Positions 17,975 to 26,916 of a stretch of 64,000 nucleotides of DNA are shown here, in pieces. The DNA comes from Tissierella sp. P1 (GTDB taxonomy: Bacteria; Bacillota; Clostridia; Tissierellales; Tissierellaceae). Below the pieces are notes generated by a model. It did no database searches and was not told where the DNA came from. It saw nothing but the letters and a program-made list of their open reading frames with translations. The position numbers and the translations under genes were made by a program. Position 1 is the first letter of the stretch; each line of letters starts with the position of its first letter. The stretch spans positions 1 through 64,000 of the forward strand of contig NZ_NPMN01000010.1 of assembly GCF_002266425.1 (NCBI RefSeq), in the 5' to 3' direction.

Positions 17975-19354
17975 ATGAAAAAAGGTGTATTGATTTTATT
18001 ATTTGTTACTGTAATAGTATTAGCTATAGTTCTAGGATCTGGGACTTATATTTACAAGAATATCCTAAATATAGATACCATCTATAAAGGCGTAAGGATA
18101 GATGGATATGATGTAAGTAATAAAACGATGAAACAAGCCTTAGAGTATATAAAAGAGAAAAAAGAAGCAGAAATCCAGAAGAAGTCTATGAATTTAATAT
18201 ATAATGAAAATATATATAAGATTAGATTAAGACAATTAGGATTTTCATATAAATATGATGAAGCAGTTAATATAGCATTTCAGCTAGGCAGGGAAGGAAA
18301 TTTCATTAAAAGATTGAGGGATATAGCCAAGATTAAATCTGGAGTAGAAATACCACTTGAATTCTTTTATGAAAGTACTAAGTTAGAAGAGGTGGCAAAA
18401 AACATTTCCCAAGAAATAAATAAGGAAGCTGTAGACGCAGTTCTCAATTTCAATAACGGTAAAATCACTGTAACAGATGAAACCGTAGGGAAGAGAGTAT
18501 TAACAGATAAATTAATTGCAAAAATAGATGAAAATATTTATGAATTAAAAGACATAGAAATTCCCGTAGAAGATATACAACCACGAGTTAAAAAAAGCCT
18601 ACTATCTAGAATAAATGGGGTAATAGGAGAATTCTCTACTTCTTTTAAGGGAAGTAGCAGTGGAAGAATACAAAATATTAAATTATCATCTAAAGCAATT
18701 AGTAATAAATTAATTTTACCAGGAGAAGAATTTTCATATAATAATACAACTGGACCTAGGTCTGCCCAATCTGGTTATAAAGAAGCGAATGTGATCATAG
18801 GAGGAGAATTAACGCCAGGTCTTGGAGGAGGAGTTTGCCAGACATCAACTACGATGTATAATTCCTTATTACTTGCAGATCTTACTATACTTGAACGTCA
18901 TCCTCATTCTATACCAGCAAGTTATGTTCCTTATGGCCAAGATGCTGCAGTGTCATATGGTTATTTGGATTTGAAATTCAGGAATGATTTTGATTTTCCA
19001 ATATATACTTATGCAAAAGTAGTGGGAGACAGAGTTAATATATATATATATGGAGATACAAAGACAAAAAATTATAATGTAAAGATAACTCCAGAGATTA
19101 TTGAAACGATTCCTCCTAAAACTGAAAAAATATATGATGCAAAATTATCACCAGGTACTACAATAGATATACAAAAAGGCAGAACAGGATATAAAGTTAA
19201 GACTTATAAATCTATAATAAAAAATGGGAAAGTAGTATCTAGAACACAGATTACTGTAGATCATTATAGGAAAAAAGATTATATATATAAAGTTGGGCCT
19301 GCCTTACCAGCTAGTACTATAATAGAAGAAGAAAAAGATATAATAGAAAGGTGA
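17975..19354 (+). CDS. VanW family protein with peptidoglycan-binding-4 and G5-like domains
   Basis: Secreted or membrane-tethered protein of 459 residues with one N-terminal membrane segment (GVLILLFVTVIVLAIVLGSG). A PG_binding_4-type region follows (about 40-210), then the VanW domain (about 215-365) with LPGEEFSYNNTTGPR, GGGVCQTSTTMYN, RHPHS and GYLDLKFRND. A C-terminal G5-like segment lies at about 380-440. VanW was named from vancomycin clusters, but here there are no van genes, so a general cell-wall role is more likely. It sits 30 bases behind the FtsA-like gene. Confidence 0.92.
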   Translation: MKKGVLILLFVTVIVLAIVLGSGTYIYKNILNIDTIYKGVRIDGYDVSNKTMKQALEYIKEKKEAEIQKKSMNLIYNENIYKIRLRQLGFSYKYDEAVNIAFQLGREGNFIKRLRDIAKIKSGVEIPLEFFYESTKLEEVAKNISQEINKEAVDAVLNFNNGKITVTDETVGKRVLTDKLIAKIDENIYELKDIEIPVEDIQPRVKKSLLSRINGVIGEFSTSFKGSSSGRIQNIKLSSKAISNKLILPGEEFSYNNTTGPRSAQSGYKEANVIIGGELTPGLGGGVCQTSTTMYNSLLLADLTILERHPHSIPASYVPYGQDAAVSYGYLDLKFRNDFDFPIYTYAKVVGDRVNIYIYGDTKTKNYNVKITPEIIETIPPKTEKIYDAKLSPGTTIDIQKGRTGYKVKTYKSIIKNGKVVSRTQITVDHYRKKDYIYKVGPALPASTIIEEEKDIIER

Positions 19355-19362
19355 GTTGCAAA

Positions 19363-20034
19363 TTGACAGAACAAAGTGAACTATTTGACAAAAAGGTAGA
19401 GTGCCCAATCTGTAAAAAAGAATTTTCGACTAAAAAAGTAAAGACATCTAGACTAAGGCTTTTAAAAAGAGATGAGGATTTTTTAAATCATTATAGTGCT
19501 GAAAATCCCATAAAATATAGTATATTCGTATGTCCTAACTGTGGATATGCTGCATCCGAAAATAAATTCAATGATATAAAAAAAGATCAAATTGGAATAA
19601 TTATAGATAACATATCATCAAGGTGGAATAAAAGAGACTTTGGTGGAATAAGAGATTTAGACGAGGCAATAGAATCCTATAAATTAGCATTACTTGCTGG
19701 AACATTACTTAAAGCTAAAAAATTGGAACAAGGAAATATTTGCTTAAGTTTAGGTTGGCTATATCGTCTAAAGGAAGAAAAAAATGAAGAAGTTAGATTT
19801 TTAAAATTAGCTAGAGACCAGTTTATAGAAGCATATAATACAGAGTCCTTGTCAGGTACAAATATGGATGATAGTAAGCTATCTTATTTAATAGGAGAAT
19901 TATCAAGAAGGTTAAGCGAAAAAGAAGAAGCTTTATCTTGGTTTAATACATGTTTAAACCTTGCTTCCACAAGGATGAATCCTGCATTAAACGATATGGC
20001 TAGAGAACAATGGAGATTAGTGAAGGAGATGTAG
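19363..20034 (+). CDS. DUF2225 protein with zinc ribbon and TPR-like helices
   Basis: Cytoplasmic protein of about 223 residues. Two CxxC pairs (CPIC near residue 15 and CPNC near 56) form a zinc ribbon characteristic of DUF2225, followed by helical repeats resembling TPRs (SYKLALLAGTLLKAKK, LGWLYRLKEE, SWFNTCLNLA). The TTG at 19363 stands at a proper distance from AAAGGTGAG; the GTG at 19351 lies inside that ribosome site. It overlaps or adjoins the VanW gene. Function unknown. Confidence 0.88.
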   Translation: MTEQSELFDKKVECPICKKEFSTKKVKTSRLRLLKRDEDFLNHYSAENPIKYSIFVCPNCGYAASENKFNDIKKDQIGIIIDNISSRWNKRDFGGIRDLDEAIESYKLALLAGTLLKAKKLEQGNICLSLGWLYRLKEEKNEEVRFLKLARDQFIEAYNTESLSGTNMDDSKLSYLIGELSRRLSEKEEALSWFNTCLNLASTRMNPALNDMAREQWRLVKEM

Positions 20035-20067
20035 TGGACAAGTCAGTTATAAATAGAACAAGAAATA

Positions 20068-20112
20068 CAATAAAAGTTACTTTTAGAGAATATAAAAGTA
20101 ACTTTTATATTC
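20068..20112 (+). terminator. Terminator behind the DUF2225 gene
   Basis: AAAAGTTACTTTTA and TAAAAGTAACTTTT form a 14-base-pair stem with a short loop, closing the 15.0-20.0 kb gene series. The remaining bases to 20240 show no gene. Confidence 0.75.
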
Positions 20113-20240
20113 ATATGTTATAATAGGAGTAATCACTTTATATCATTCAAAATGGAAAGTGATATTAGGAAATACAATAAATATCGATATTAAAGAATTT
20201 TTTAGCAAGAATAAACAACAAGAAATAAGGAGAGGTAAAT

Positions 20241-20731
20241 ATGAGCCCTAAATATTACTCATTTGAATCACCCATAGGAAAATTAACAGTATATTTTACT
20301 GAAAAAGGAATAATAGCTCTTTCCTTTCAAGAAGAGGACAACCTTAAATATATAGAAAGATACTATGATACTCCTATTAAGGTAGAGGAAAAAGACTATA
20401 ATTATCATGAGGAAATAATTAAATACCTAGAGGGAGAATTAAAGGAATTTACTATGCCAATTTCCTTTAAGGGAACTCCTTTCCAAGAAAGCGTGTGGAA
20501 GGAATTATTAAATATACCTATGGAGAGACAAGAACATATAAGGAACTTGCTGAAAAAATCGGGTGTCCTAAAGGACCGAGGGCAGTTGGTGGGGCATTAA
20601 ATAAAAATCCAATAGCTATTATAGTTCCGTGTCACAGGGTTATAGGTTCCAATGGAAATTTAGTAGGCTTTGCTAGTGGAGCTGAACTAAAAGATAAACT
20701 ATTGAAATTAGAAATGAATAACACCATATAA
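20241..20731 (+). CDS. ogt: Methylated-DNA--protein-cysteine methyltransferase, one frameshift
   Basis: Suicide repair enzyme that moves the methyl group from O6-methylguanine to its own cysteine. The N-terminal ribonuclease-like domain (SPIGKLTVYFTEKGI) is followed by FQESVWKELL, the helix-turn-helix region TYKELAEKIGCPKGPRAVGGA, and the active-site IVPCHRVIGSNGNLVGFASG with the acceptor cysteine. The frame breaks near 20518: one base added in CCTATGG restores NIPYGETRTYKEL. Corrected length is about 163 residues, normal for Ogt. A sequencing indel is more likely than loss, because the catalytic part is perfect. Confidence 0.9.
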
Positions 20732-20774
20732 GTAAATTGAATATCCTGATATAAAAGCAGAAAGGAGAATAAAC

Positions 20775-22013
20775 ATGGACTATCCTATTGTTTTTATACC
20801 AGGACTTTTTGGTTCTATGGGTGATGATATAATAAAGGGGACTGGGGATTTTTCTTTTGGATTGGCAGAAAGGGTTTATAGACCATTTATTGAAATATTA
20901 AACTCTATGGGTTATGAAGAAGGAGAAAACTTATTTATTTGCTATTATAATTGGAAAATCCCTGTATTGGAGGCAGTAGATAGGTATCTAGTTCCTAATA
21001 TAGAAAAATTAAAATTGAAGACAGGTGCGAGAAAAGTAATACTCATCGGCCATAGTTTAGGGGGACTGTTAGGGAGGGCATATATTAATTATTTTAATCC
21101 TTCCTATATTGATAAGCTAATTATGTTAGGAACTCCGAATTTAGGAAGTGTAGATGCGTATTGCTTCTGGAGTGGAGGAAAGCTTCCCTATCCGAAAATA
21201 GAGGATAATATTCTTTACAATGGACTAAAGCTTGGCTTTATACTTTATTATTATTTGTTTGAAAAAATAAATTATATAGAGGCTTTAAGAAACATATTTC
21301 CTGTTGCTAAGGATTTATTGCCAAGTTATAGATATGGAAATTATTTATTTTGGAAAGACAAAGGAGTAAAAAAAGAAATTTCCGTAGAAAATATGTCTAT
21401 AAATAATTCATTTTTAAATACATTAGAAAAGGAATCTATAAATGAAGATAAATTATTTATTATAAGTGGAAAAGGGATTTATACAAATAAAGAATTTATA
21501 GTAGAACTAAAGGGAAAAGAAAAAATCAAATGGGAAGATGGAAAGCCTATAGAGGCATTTAAAACAAATTATGGAGATGGTACTGTAACTACAGCTAGCA
21601 CATTAGGATATTTGGGCGGAAATAATATAATATTAGAAGGAAATCATACAGAAATTTTATATAAGTCAAAGGATTATCTATCATCAATTCTAAGCAAACC
21701 TATAACTAGGGAATTTAAAGACAGAGAAGTAGAAAAGGTATATATTATTTTAGTCGATAACTGTAACAAGATAAATATTAGGACTTCAATATCCAATGAG
21801 ATATCCAGTCAGTATATGAATATTAACGATAATAGGGTTCAAGCAATAAATCTATCATACAATAGATACTTAGTAATGGTTGCAGGTAATAATAATTTAG
21901 ATATTAAATTAGATATAAGTCCTACTGAGGTAAAAAAGCCAAAGGTATTTATGGCAATTATCGATAAAGACGGATTTATATTTGAGGATAACCCCTTGAA
22001 ATATAAATTTTAA
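20775..22013 (+). CDS. Alpha/beta hydrolase, lipase/LCAT-like
   Basis: Hydrolase of 412 residues without a signal peptide. The opening VFIPGLFGSMGDDI is the oxyanion strand-loop; the nucleophile elbow GHSLGG lies near residue 97 in VILIGHSLGGLLGRAY. A late LEGNHTEIL may supply the catalytic histidine, and GDGTVT carries the probable acidic residue, an order typical of LCAT/triacylglycerol-lipase-like enzymes. The last 90 residues (about 320-412) look like a separate beta domain. Substrate unknown. The downstream btuFCD promoter overlaps its 3' end. Confidence 0.85.
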   Translation: MDYPIVFIPGLFGSMGDDIIKGTGDFSFGLAERVYRPFIEILNSMGYEEGENLFICYYNWKIPVLEAVDRYLVPNIEKLKLKTGARKVILIGHSLGGLLGRAYINYFNPSYIDKLIMLGTPNLGSVDAYCFWSGGKLPYPKIEDNILYNGLKLGFILYYYLFEKINYIEALRNIFPVAKDLLPSYRYGNYLFWKDKGVKKEISVENMSINNSFLNTLEKESINEDKLFIISGKGIYTNKEFIVELKGKEKIKWEDGKPIEAFKTNYGDGTVTTASTLGYLGGNNIILEGNHTEILYKSKDYLSSILSKPITREFKDREVEKVYIILVDNCNKINIRTSISNEISSQYMNINDNRVQAINLSYNRYLVMVAGNNNLDIKLDISPTEVKKPKVFMAIIDKDGFIFEDNPLKYKF

Positions 22014-22024
22014 TTTGATATTAT
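21996..22024 (+). promoter_or_regulatory. Promoter of the btuF riboswitch transcript
   Basis: TTGAAA (21996-22001), 17 bases, TATTAT (22019-22024). The -35 lies inside the end of the lipase gene; the transcript would begin about 15 bases before the aptamer. Confidence 0.65.
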
Positions 22025-22044
22025 TATTTTACAAAAGAATAGAT

Positions 22045-22206
22045 TTATAGGTGTTCCATATCAATGGAACTTAAAAGGGAAAGTGGTGAGATACCACTAC
22101 AGCCCCCGCTACTGTGATTGGGTACGAAACCAGCAAAAGCCACTGGGAAACTGGGAAGGTGCTGGGATTAGGATGATCCATGAGTCAGGATACCTGCCTA
22201 TATTTA
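22045..22206 (+). promoter_or_regulatory. Cobalamin riboswitch upstream of btuFCD
   Basis: Contains the conserved landmarks of a B12 aptamer in order: AAAAGGGAA, the core CAGCCCCCGCTACTGTGAT, GCCACTGGGAAACTGGGAAGG, and the closing GAGTCAGGATACCTGCC. The GAGGGAGGGATGAG element after the core suits the B12 kissing-loop region. A hairpin with a T run follows at 22236-22266, so B12 probably causes premature termination. Confidence 0.95.
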
Positions 22207-22235
22207 AGCCTCGGAGGGAGGGATGAGATAGATTA

Positions 22236-22268
22236 TAAACTTATCCTTTATAAAAGGCATAAGTTTTT
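22236..22268 (+). terminator. Riboswitch expression-platform terminator
   Basis: AAACTTAT-CCTTTATAAAAGG-CATAAGTTT followed by TTTT sits between aptamer and btuF start. Confidence 0.75.
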
Positions 22269-22310
22269 TTATTTATCTTTATAACTAAAAGAAAAAACGG
22301 GAGGTAAAAA

Positions 22311-23309
22311 ATGAAGAAGTTTAGAAATATCGCATTATTTTTATCATTAATGCTAATAGCATTTACAATTGTTGGATGTACACCAAAGAAGGATTCAAAT
22401 GAAGGATTAAAAGTAGAAGGTGTAGAATCACAAAACAAAGATGTAGGAGAAAAAACTCAAGAATTCCCAATAGAAATAGAAGATAACTTTGGTAATAAGG
22501 TTACTATGGAAAAAGAACCTATGAAAATAGTATCATTAGCACCAAATAACACAGAGGTTTTATTTGCCTTAGGCTTAGGAGATAGAATTGTAGGGGTGAC
22601 ATCTTATTGTGATTATCCAGAAGAAGCTAAGACAAAAGAAATAGTAGGGGATTTTACGGCTACTAATTTAGAGAAAATTATAGAGTTAAATCCAGACCTA
22701 GTATTGGTATACGGTGCTGGCAATAAGGAAGATAATAAGGTATTAAAAGATGCTGGGATTAAAGTTCTTGGATTTATGCCCGAAACCATAGATGCTGTGA
22801 TGGAAGATATTGAAACCGTTGGAAAAGTAACAGGAAAGAATAAAGAAGCAAAAGAACTTGTTGAAGCTATGAATAATAAGAAAAACGATATATTGGAAAA
22901 AATAAAGGGGCAAGAAGAAGTGAGAGTATTTTATGAAATATGGCATGATCCACTACAGGCAGCTGGTAAAGGTTCCTTCATGAACGAGCTTATAACATTG
23001 TCAGGTGGAATAAATATTGCAGCAGATGAAAAAGATGAAAAGGGTGTAGAAATAGCTTATCCTCAATACGATTTAGAAAAATTAATTGAAAAAGACCCAG
23101 AAGTCTATTTAGCATCTCAAGATATGCCAGATAAAACTATTGAATCTATAAAGATGAGACCAGGATTCGAGGCTATATCGGCTATAAAAGATGACAGAGT
23201 ATATGTATTTGAAGGTAATGAAGCAAATGTAGTGTCTAGACCTGGACCAAGAATAATTGAAGCATTGGAATTAGTGGCAAAGGCTATTCATCCAGAATTA
23301 TTTAAGTAA
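22311..23309 (+). CDS. btuF: Cobalamin ABC transporter substrate-binding lipoprotein
   Basis: Extracellular lipoprotein of 332 residues that delivers corrinoid to BtuCD. The signal ends in the lipobox IVGC at about residues 19-22. The mature part is a helical-backbone type III binding protein with VSLAPNNTEVLFALGLGDRIVGVTSYCDYP, VLVYGAG, FYEIWHDPL and RPGPRIIEALE, the usual BtuF/FecB-like pattern. The cobalamin riboswitch directly upstream makes B12 the substrate rather than iron-siderophore. btuC starts 13 bases after the stop. Confidence 0.93.
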   Translation: MKKFRNIALFLSLMLIAFTIVGCTPKKDSNEGLKVEGVESQNKDVGEKTQEFPIEIEDNFGNKVTMEKEPMKIVSLAPNNTEVLFALGLGDRIVGVTSYCDYPEEAKTKEIVGDFTATNLEKIIELNPDLVLVYGAGNKEDNKVLKDAGIKVLGFMPETIDAVMEDIETVGKVTGKNKEAKELVEAMNNKKNDILEKIKGQEEVRVFYEIWHDPLQAAGKGSFMNELITLSGGINIAADEKDEKGVEIAYPQYDLEKLIEKDPEVYLASQDMPDKTIESIKMRPGFEAISAIKDDRVYVFEGNEANVVSRPGPRIIEALELVAKAIHPELFK

Positions 23310-23322
23310 AGTTGGGATTTTA

Positions 23323-24365
23323 ATGAAAAAAAGCATAAATAAGGATAAATATGGTTTTATCCTAATAGTGTTGTTCTTAGTATTAATATTATCAATAGGT
23401 TTTTTCGCAGTAATAGGTACTGCCAATATTAGTTCTATAGATACCTTTAGGATTGTAGGCTCAAAACTACCTATTATAAAAAATATATAGATGTTTCAGA
23501 TATAGAGAAATCTTATCAAACTATAATCTGGTCAATAAGACTTCCTAGAGTGTTATTGGGGATTTTAGTCGGTGCTAGTTTATCTATGGCTGGTACTGCA
23601 TTTCAAGGAATATTTAAAAATCCAATGGCTGATCCTTATGTAATAGGCATATCATCGGGAGCAGCCCTTGGTGCAAGTATTGCAATAATATTAGGAGTTA
23701 ATATAGCATTTATAAATATATCCACTATTTCGATTTTTGCCTTTATAGGTGCCTTGGCAGCAGTATTTACAGTATATAATATTGCTAGAATAAAGAACAA
23801 GGTTCCAGTTACAACCTTACTTCTAGCAGGTATTGCCATAGGCCAATTTTTAACAGCTATAATGTCCTTTCTAATGGTTATATATAGTAAAGATATGGCA
23901 AAGATTATATATTGGACCTTAGGTAGTTTAGCAGGTAAGGGGTGGGAGCCTTTAATTAAGATATCAATTCCTGTAATTATTTCAATGATTTTTATAAATT
24001 TTTTTGCAAGAGATTTAAATATTATGCTGACTGGAGAGGAGTCAGCTCAAAGTTTAGGAGTAGACGTAGAGAAAACAAAAATATATATATTAATATTGGG
24101 AACTTTTATGGTTTCCATGGTAGTATCTATAGCAGGAATTATAGGATTTGTAGGACTTATAATTCCTCATATAGTGAGGATTATACTTGGACCTGATAAT
24201 AGAATAATTCTTCCTGCATCAGCATTTGTGGGCGGAATATTTATGGTATCAGCAGATACAATAGCAAGAACGATTATCTCACCTGTTGAAATTCCAGTAG
24301 GCATTATAACGGCTTTATTTGGAGGACCATTTTTTTTATATTTACTTAGGAAGAGTAAAAGATAG
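23323..24365 (+). CDS. btuC: Cobalamin ABC transporter permease BtuC, one frameshift
   Basis: Integral membrane subunit of the FecCD family with about ten membrane spans. The ATG at 23323 opens an N-terminal span (FILIVLFLVLILSIGFFAVIG), and the frame is lost near 23487. One base added in the A/T run restores KNYIDVSDIEKSYQTIIWSIRLPRVLLGILVG..., the typical FecCD TM2 entry. The rest is intact, including the GTAFQGIFKNPMADP and GIIGFVGLIIPHIVR motifs. Corrected length is about 347 residues. Intact partners on either side argue for a sequence error. Confidence 0.9.
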
Positions 24366-24366
24366 T

Positions 24367-24463
24367 GAAAATCAATTAACAAATCACAATTAACAAAGAA
24401 CAAAAATCAATTAAAAGATTAATGATTTCAATCGTTAATCGTTAACTGTTAGTTGTCAATTGA
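24367..24463 (+). repeat. Intergenic imperfect palindromic repeat between btuC and btuD
   Basis: Iterated CAATTAAC-like units on the left and GTTAATCGTTAACTGTTAGTTGTCAATTG-like units on the right can fold back into a long imperfect hairpin. Similar units fill 46837-46940 and 49249-49322. No coding sequence. Confidence 0.6.
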
Positions 24464-24476
24464 ATGGAGTGTTACC

Positions 24477-25238
24477 ATGTATGCATTAGAAGTGAAAAAC
24501 TTAAAATTTGGATATGCAAAAGATCTAATACTAAAGGATGTATCCTTTAGTATAGAAAAGGGGAAATTTATAAGTATAATAGGACCCAATGGCTCTGGAA
24601 AATCAACACTTTTAAAAAATCTCAATCGGATATATACTCCAAAAGGAGGAGAGATAGTTGTAGAAAGTGTTGATATTAACATGATAAAGGCTAAAGAATT
24701 AGCTAAGAAAATTGCATTGGTACCACAAAATACCATTATTGATTATGAATTTACCGTAGAAGATATAGTATTAATGGGTAGGCATCCATATAAGGGAAGA
24801 TTTCAAAGAGAGGATAATAATGATTATGAAATTGTAAAGGAAGCCTTAGAGATGACTAATACATTTCATCTAAAAAATAGAATTATTACAGAGCTTTCTG
24901 GTGGCGAACGACAACGAGTTATCATAGCTAAAGCTTTAGCCCAAAATCCTTCTATTATCCTTTTAGATGAGCCAACTTCTCACTTAGATATAAATCATCA
25001 AATAGAGATATTAAACCTTTTGAGAAAATTAAATAGAGAGAAAGGAACTACTATAGTGGTTGTAATCCATGATATAAATCTAGCATCTAGATACTCTGAT
25101 GAGGTAATTATGTTAAATGAAGGACAAATTGTTGGCATAGGAAGTCCAGAAGAGGTCATAACAAAGGAAAATATAGAATTTGCATATAATATAAAAGTTG
25201 TTATAGAAAAAATAAATATACTGATGCAATTTATTTAA
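24477..25238 (+). CDS. btuD: Cobalamin ABC transporter ATP-binding protein
   Basis: Cytoplasmic ATPase of 253 residues from the ATG at 24477, preferred because the upstream in-frame TTG lies inside the intergenic repeat. Walker A GPNGSGKST, Q-loop VPQN, signature LSGGERQR, Walker B IILLDEPTSHLD and H-loop VVIHDIN match FepC/BtuD ATPases. It completes the btuFCD importer controlled by the cobalamin riboswitch at 22.0 kb. Confidence 0.93.
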   Translation: MYALEVKNLKFGYAKDLILKDVSFSIEKGKFISIIGPNGSGKSTLLKNLNRIYTPKGGEIVVESVDINMIKAKELAKKIALVPQNTIIDYEFTVEDIVLMGRHPYKGRFQREDNNDYEIVKEALEMTNTFHLKNRIITELSGGERQRVIIAKALAQNPSIILLDEPTSHLDINHQIEILNLLRKLNREKGTTIVVVIHDINLASRYSDEVIMLNEGQIVGIGSPEEVITKENIEFAYNIKVVIEKINILMQFI

Positions 25239-25263
25239 CTGCATTGTAATAATTATAATAAAG

Positions 25264-25303
25264 TGAAAAATCCTTTTTATTTAATTAATAGAAAGGGTTT
25301 TTT
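25264..25303 (+). terminator. Terminator behind btuD
   Basis: AAAAATCCTTT pairs with AAAGGGTTTTT around an AT loop, with a T run. Confidence 0.7.
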
Positions 25304-25314
25304 ATAATTATAGG

Positions 25315-25333
25315 CAAGCTCTAGCTTGTTTTT
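25315..25333 (+). terminator. Second terminator behind btuD
   Basis: CAAGCT-CT-AGCTTG followed by TTTTT. The rest of the gap to 25511 is very AT-rich with no gene seen. Confidence 0.6.
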
Positions 25334-25511
25334 AATATTTTAAAAAGAATTTTATATAAATAAATTTCAGAAAAGCTATTTCATATAGAAATTCTTTATT
25401 AACATCAAAGGAGATTTTGATATAAAATAACAATAAAAGTTGTTATTATTTAAATTTGTATTTTATTATTTTATTTTTTATGCTATATTAAGTAGTTGAG
25501 GAGTGAGAAAA

Positions 25512-26324
25512 ATGAAATATAAATTAGTTGCTATAGATATGGATGGTACACTTTTAAATAGTAATAATCAGGTATCGGAAAGAACAAAAGTAATAATAGA
25601 AAAGGCAAAAAACAAAGGTACTCACATTGTTTTATCAACGGGAAGAGTATTAAAATCAGCTTTATCATACTCTAGGTCTTTGAATTTAAAAAATCCGATA
25701 GTTGCATGTAATGGAGCGATAATTGTAGATGAGAATGCTAATATTATATATAAAAAGCCTATAGATAATAGTTTAGTTAAAGAAATAGTAAATCTTGCTA
25801 TGAAGAAAAATATCTATTATCATTTCTATGATGAGTCTAGATTTTATTCTCATGTTAAGGTTGATGAAGTGCTTCAATTTTATAATGAAGGCAATGGAAA
25901 TACCATTATAGATATAAAGGTATTTCAAGATATAGAGGAAATAATCAAACTAAAGGATTTAAATGTATATAAGTTCTTATTTATTGATGATAATAGAGCG
26001 AAACTTCAAGATTTAAGAATGGATTTAGACAAGTTAGGAAATATAGGTACTTCTAGTTCCTGGGCTAATAACATAGAAGCTATGGGCTTAAATGTGTCTA
26101 AGGGAGAGGCTTTAAGGGAGTTATGCAATAGACTCAAAATCATGCCGGAAGAAGTTATAGCTATTGGAGATAGCGAGAATGATTTATCGATGTTGACATT
26201 TGCAGGATTAGGTGTGGCTATGGGAAATGGTGATAAATTCATAAAGAAAGAAGCAGACTATATTACAGACTCAAATGATGAAGATGGTGTAGCTAAAGTA
26301 ATAGAGAAATTTGTATTAGAATAG
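25512..26324 (+). CDS. HAD superfamily phosphatase, Cof type
   Basis: Cytoplasmic haloacid-dehalogenase-like hydrolase of 270 residues with a type IIB cap. Motif I is DMDGTLLNSNN near residue 8, motif II is LSTGR, motif III Lys lies in SKGEAL, and motif IV reads IGDSENDLSML. The closing GVAMGNG...ADYITDSNDEDGVAKVIE is the Cof family tail. Substrates are usually sugar phosphates or flavin mononucleotide; none is indicated here. The start is the ATG at 25512 after GAGGAGTGAG. Confidence 0.92.
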   Translation: MKYKLVAIDMDGTLLNSNNQVSERTKVIIEKAKNKGTHIVLSTGRVLKSALSYSRSLNLKNPIVACNGAIIVDENANIIYKKPIDNSLVKEIVNLAMKKNIYYHFYDESRFYSHVKVDEVLQFYNEGNGNTIIDIKVFQDIEEIIKLKDLNVYKFLFIDDNRAKLQDLRMDLDKLGNIGTSSSWANNIEAMGLNVSKGEALRELCNRLKIMPEEVIAIGDSENDLSMLTFAGLGVAMGNGDKFIKKEADYITDSNDEDGVAKVIEKFVLE

Positions 26325-26341
26325 GAGATGGTGACTTAATT

Positions 26342-26809
26342 ATGGCACTACATATAGTACTTGTAGAACCAGAGATACCCTCAAATACAGGAAATATTGC
26401 TAGAACTTGTGCCCTTACAGGGACAGTGCTTCATTTAGTAAGACCTTTAGGATTTTCTGTAGATGACAAAGCTCTTAAAAGGGCAGGACTTGATTATTGG
26501 AATTTAGTAGAAATACATTATTATAATAGTTTTTTTGAAGTATTGGAAAAGTACCCTAATGGTGAATTTTATTATGCTACTACTAAAGCAAAAAATAATT
26601 ATGCTGAAAATTGCTATAAGGATGAATCTTTCTTTGTATTTGGAAAGGAAACAAAGGGATTATCTAATGAAATACTAGATGGGAATCTCCATAAGGGTAT
26701 TAGAATACCAATGAAGAGCAATATAGCGAGATCACTAAATTTAGCAAATTCAGTTAATATTATATTGTATGAAGCTTTAAGACAGTTAGATTTTCCCAAT
26801 ATAGAATAA
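26342..26809 (+). CDS. trmL: tRNA (cytidine(34)-2'-O)-methyltransferase
   Basis: SPOUT-fold methyltransferase of 155 residues that methylates the wobble nucleotide of leucine tRNAs with S-adenosylmethionine. Conserved segments are VLVEPEIPSNTGNIARTCALTGT, LVRPLGF, KRAGLDYW, FVFGKETKGL, and IPMKSNIARSLNLANSVNIILYEALRQ, the knot region that binds the cofactor. It follows the HAD gene by 17 bases. Confidence 0.95.
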   Translation: MALHIVLVEPEIPSNTGNIARTCALTGTVLHLVRPLGFSVDDKALKRAGLDYWNLVEIHYYNSFFEVLEKYPNGEFYYATTKAKNNYAENCYKDESFFVFGKETKGLSNEILDGNLHKGIRIPMKSNIARSLNLANSVNIILYEALRQLDFPNIE

Positions 26810-26916
26810 TATTTTATTTGATGATAATAATTGAATAAAATATGATATTATGTATTTAGAATAAATAGTTCAACAAAAGAATAAATAGGTCAATAAATTT
26901 GTCTAGGAGGTTAATT

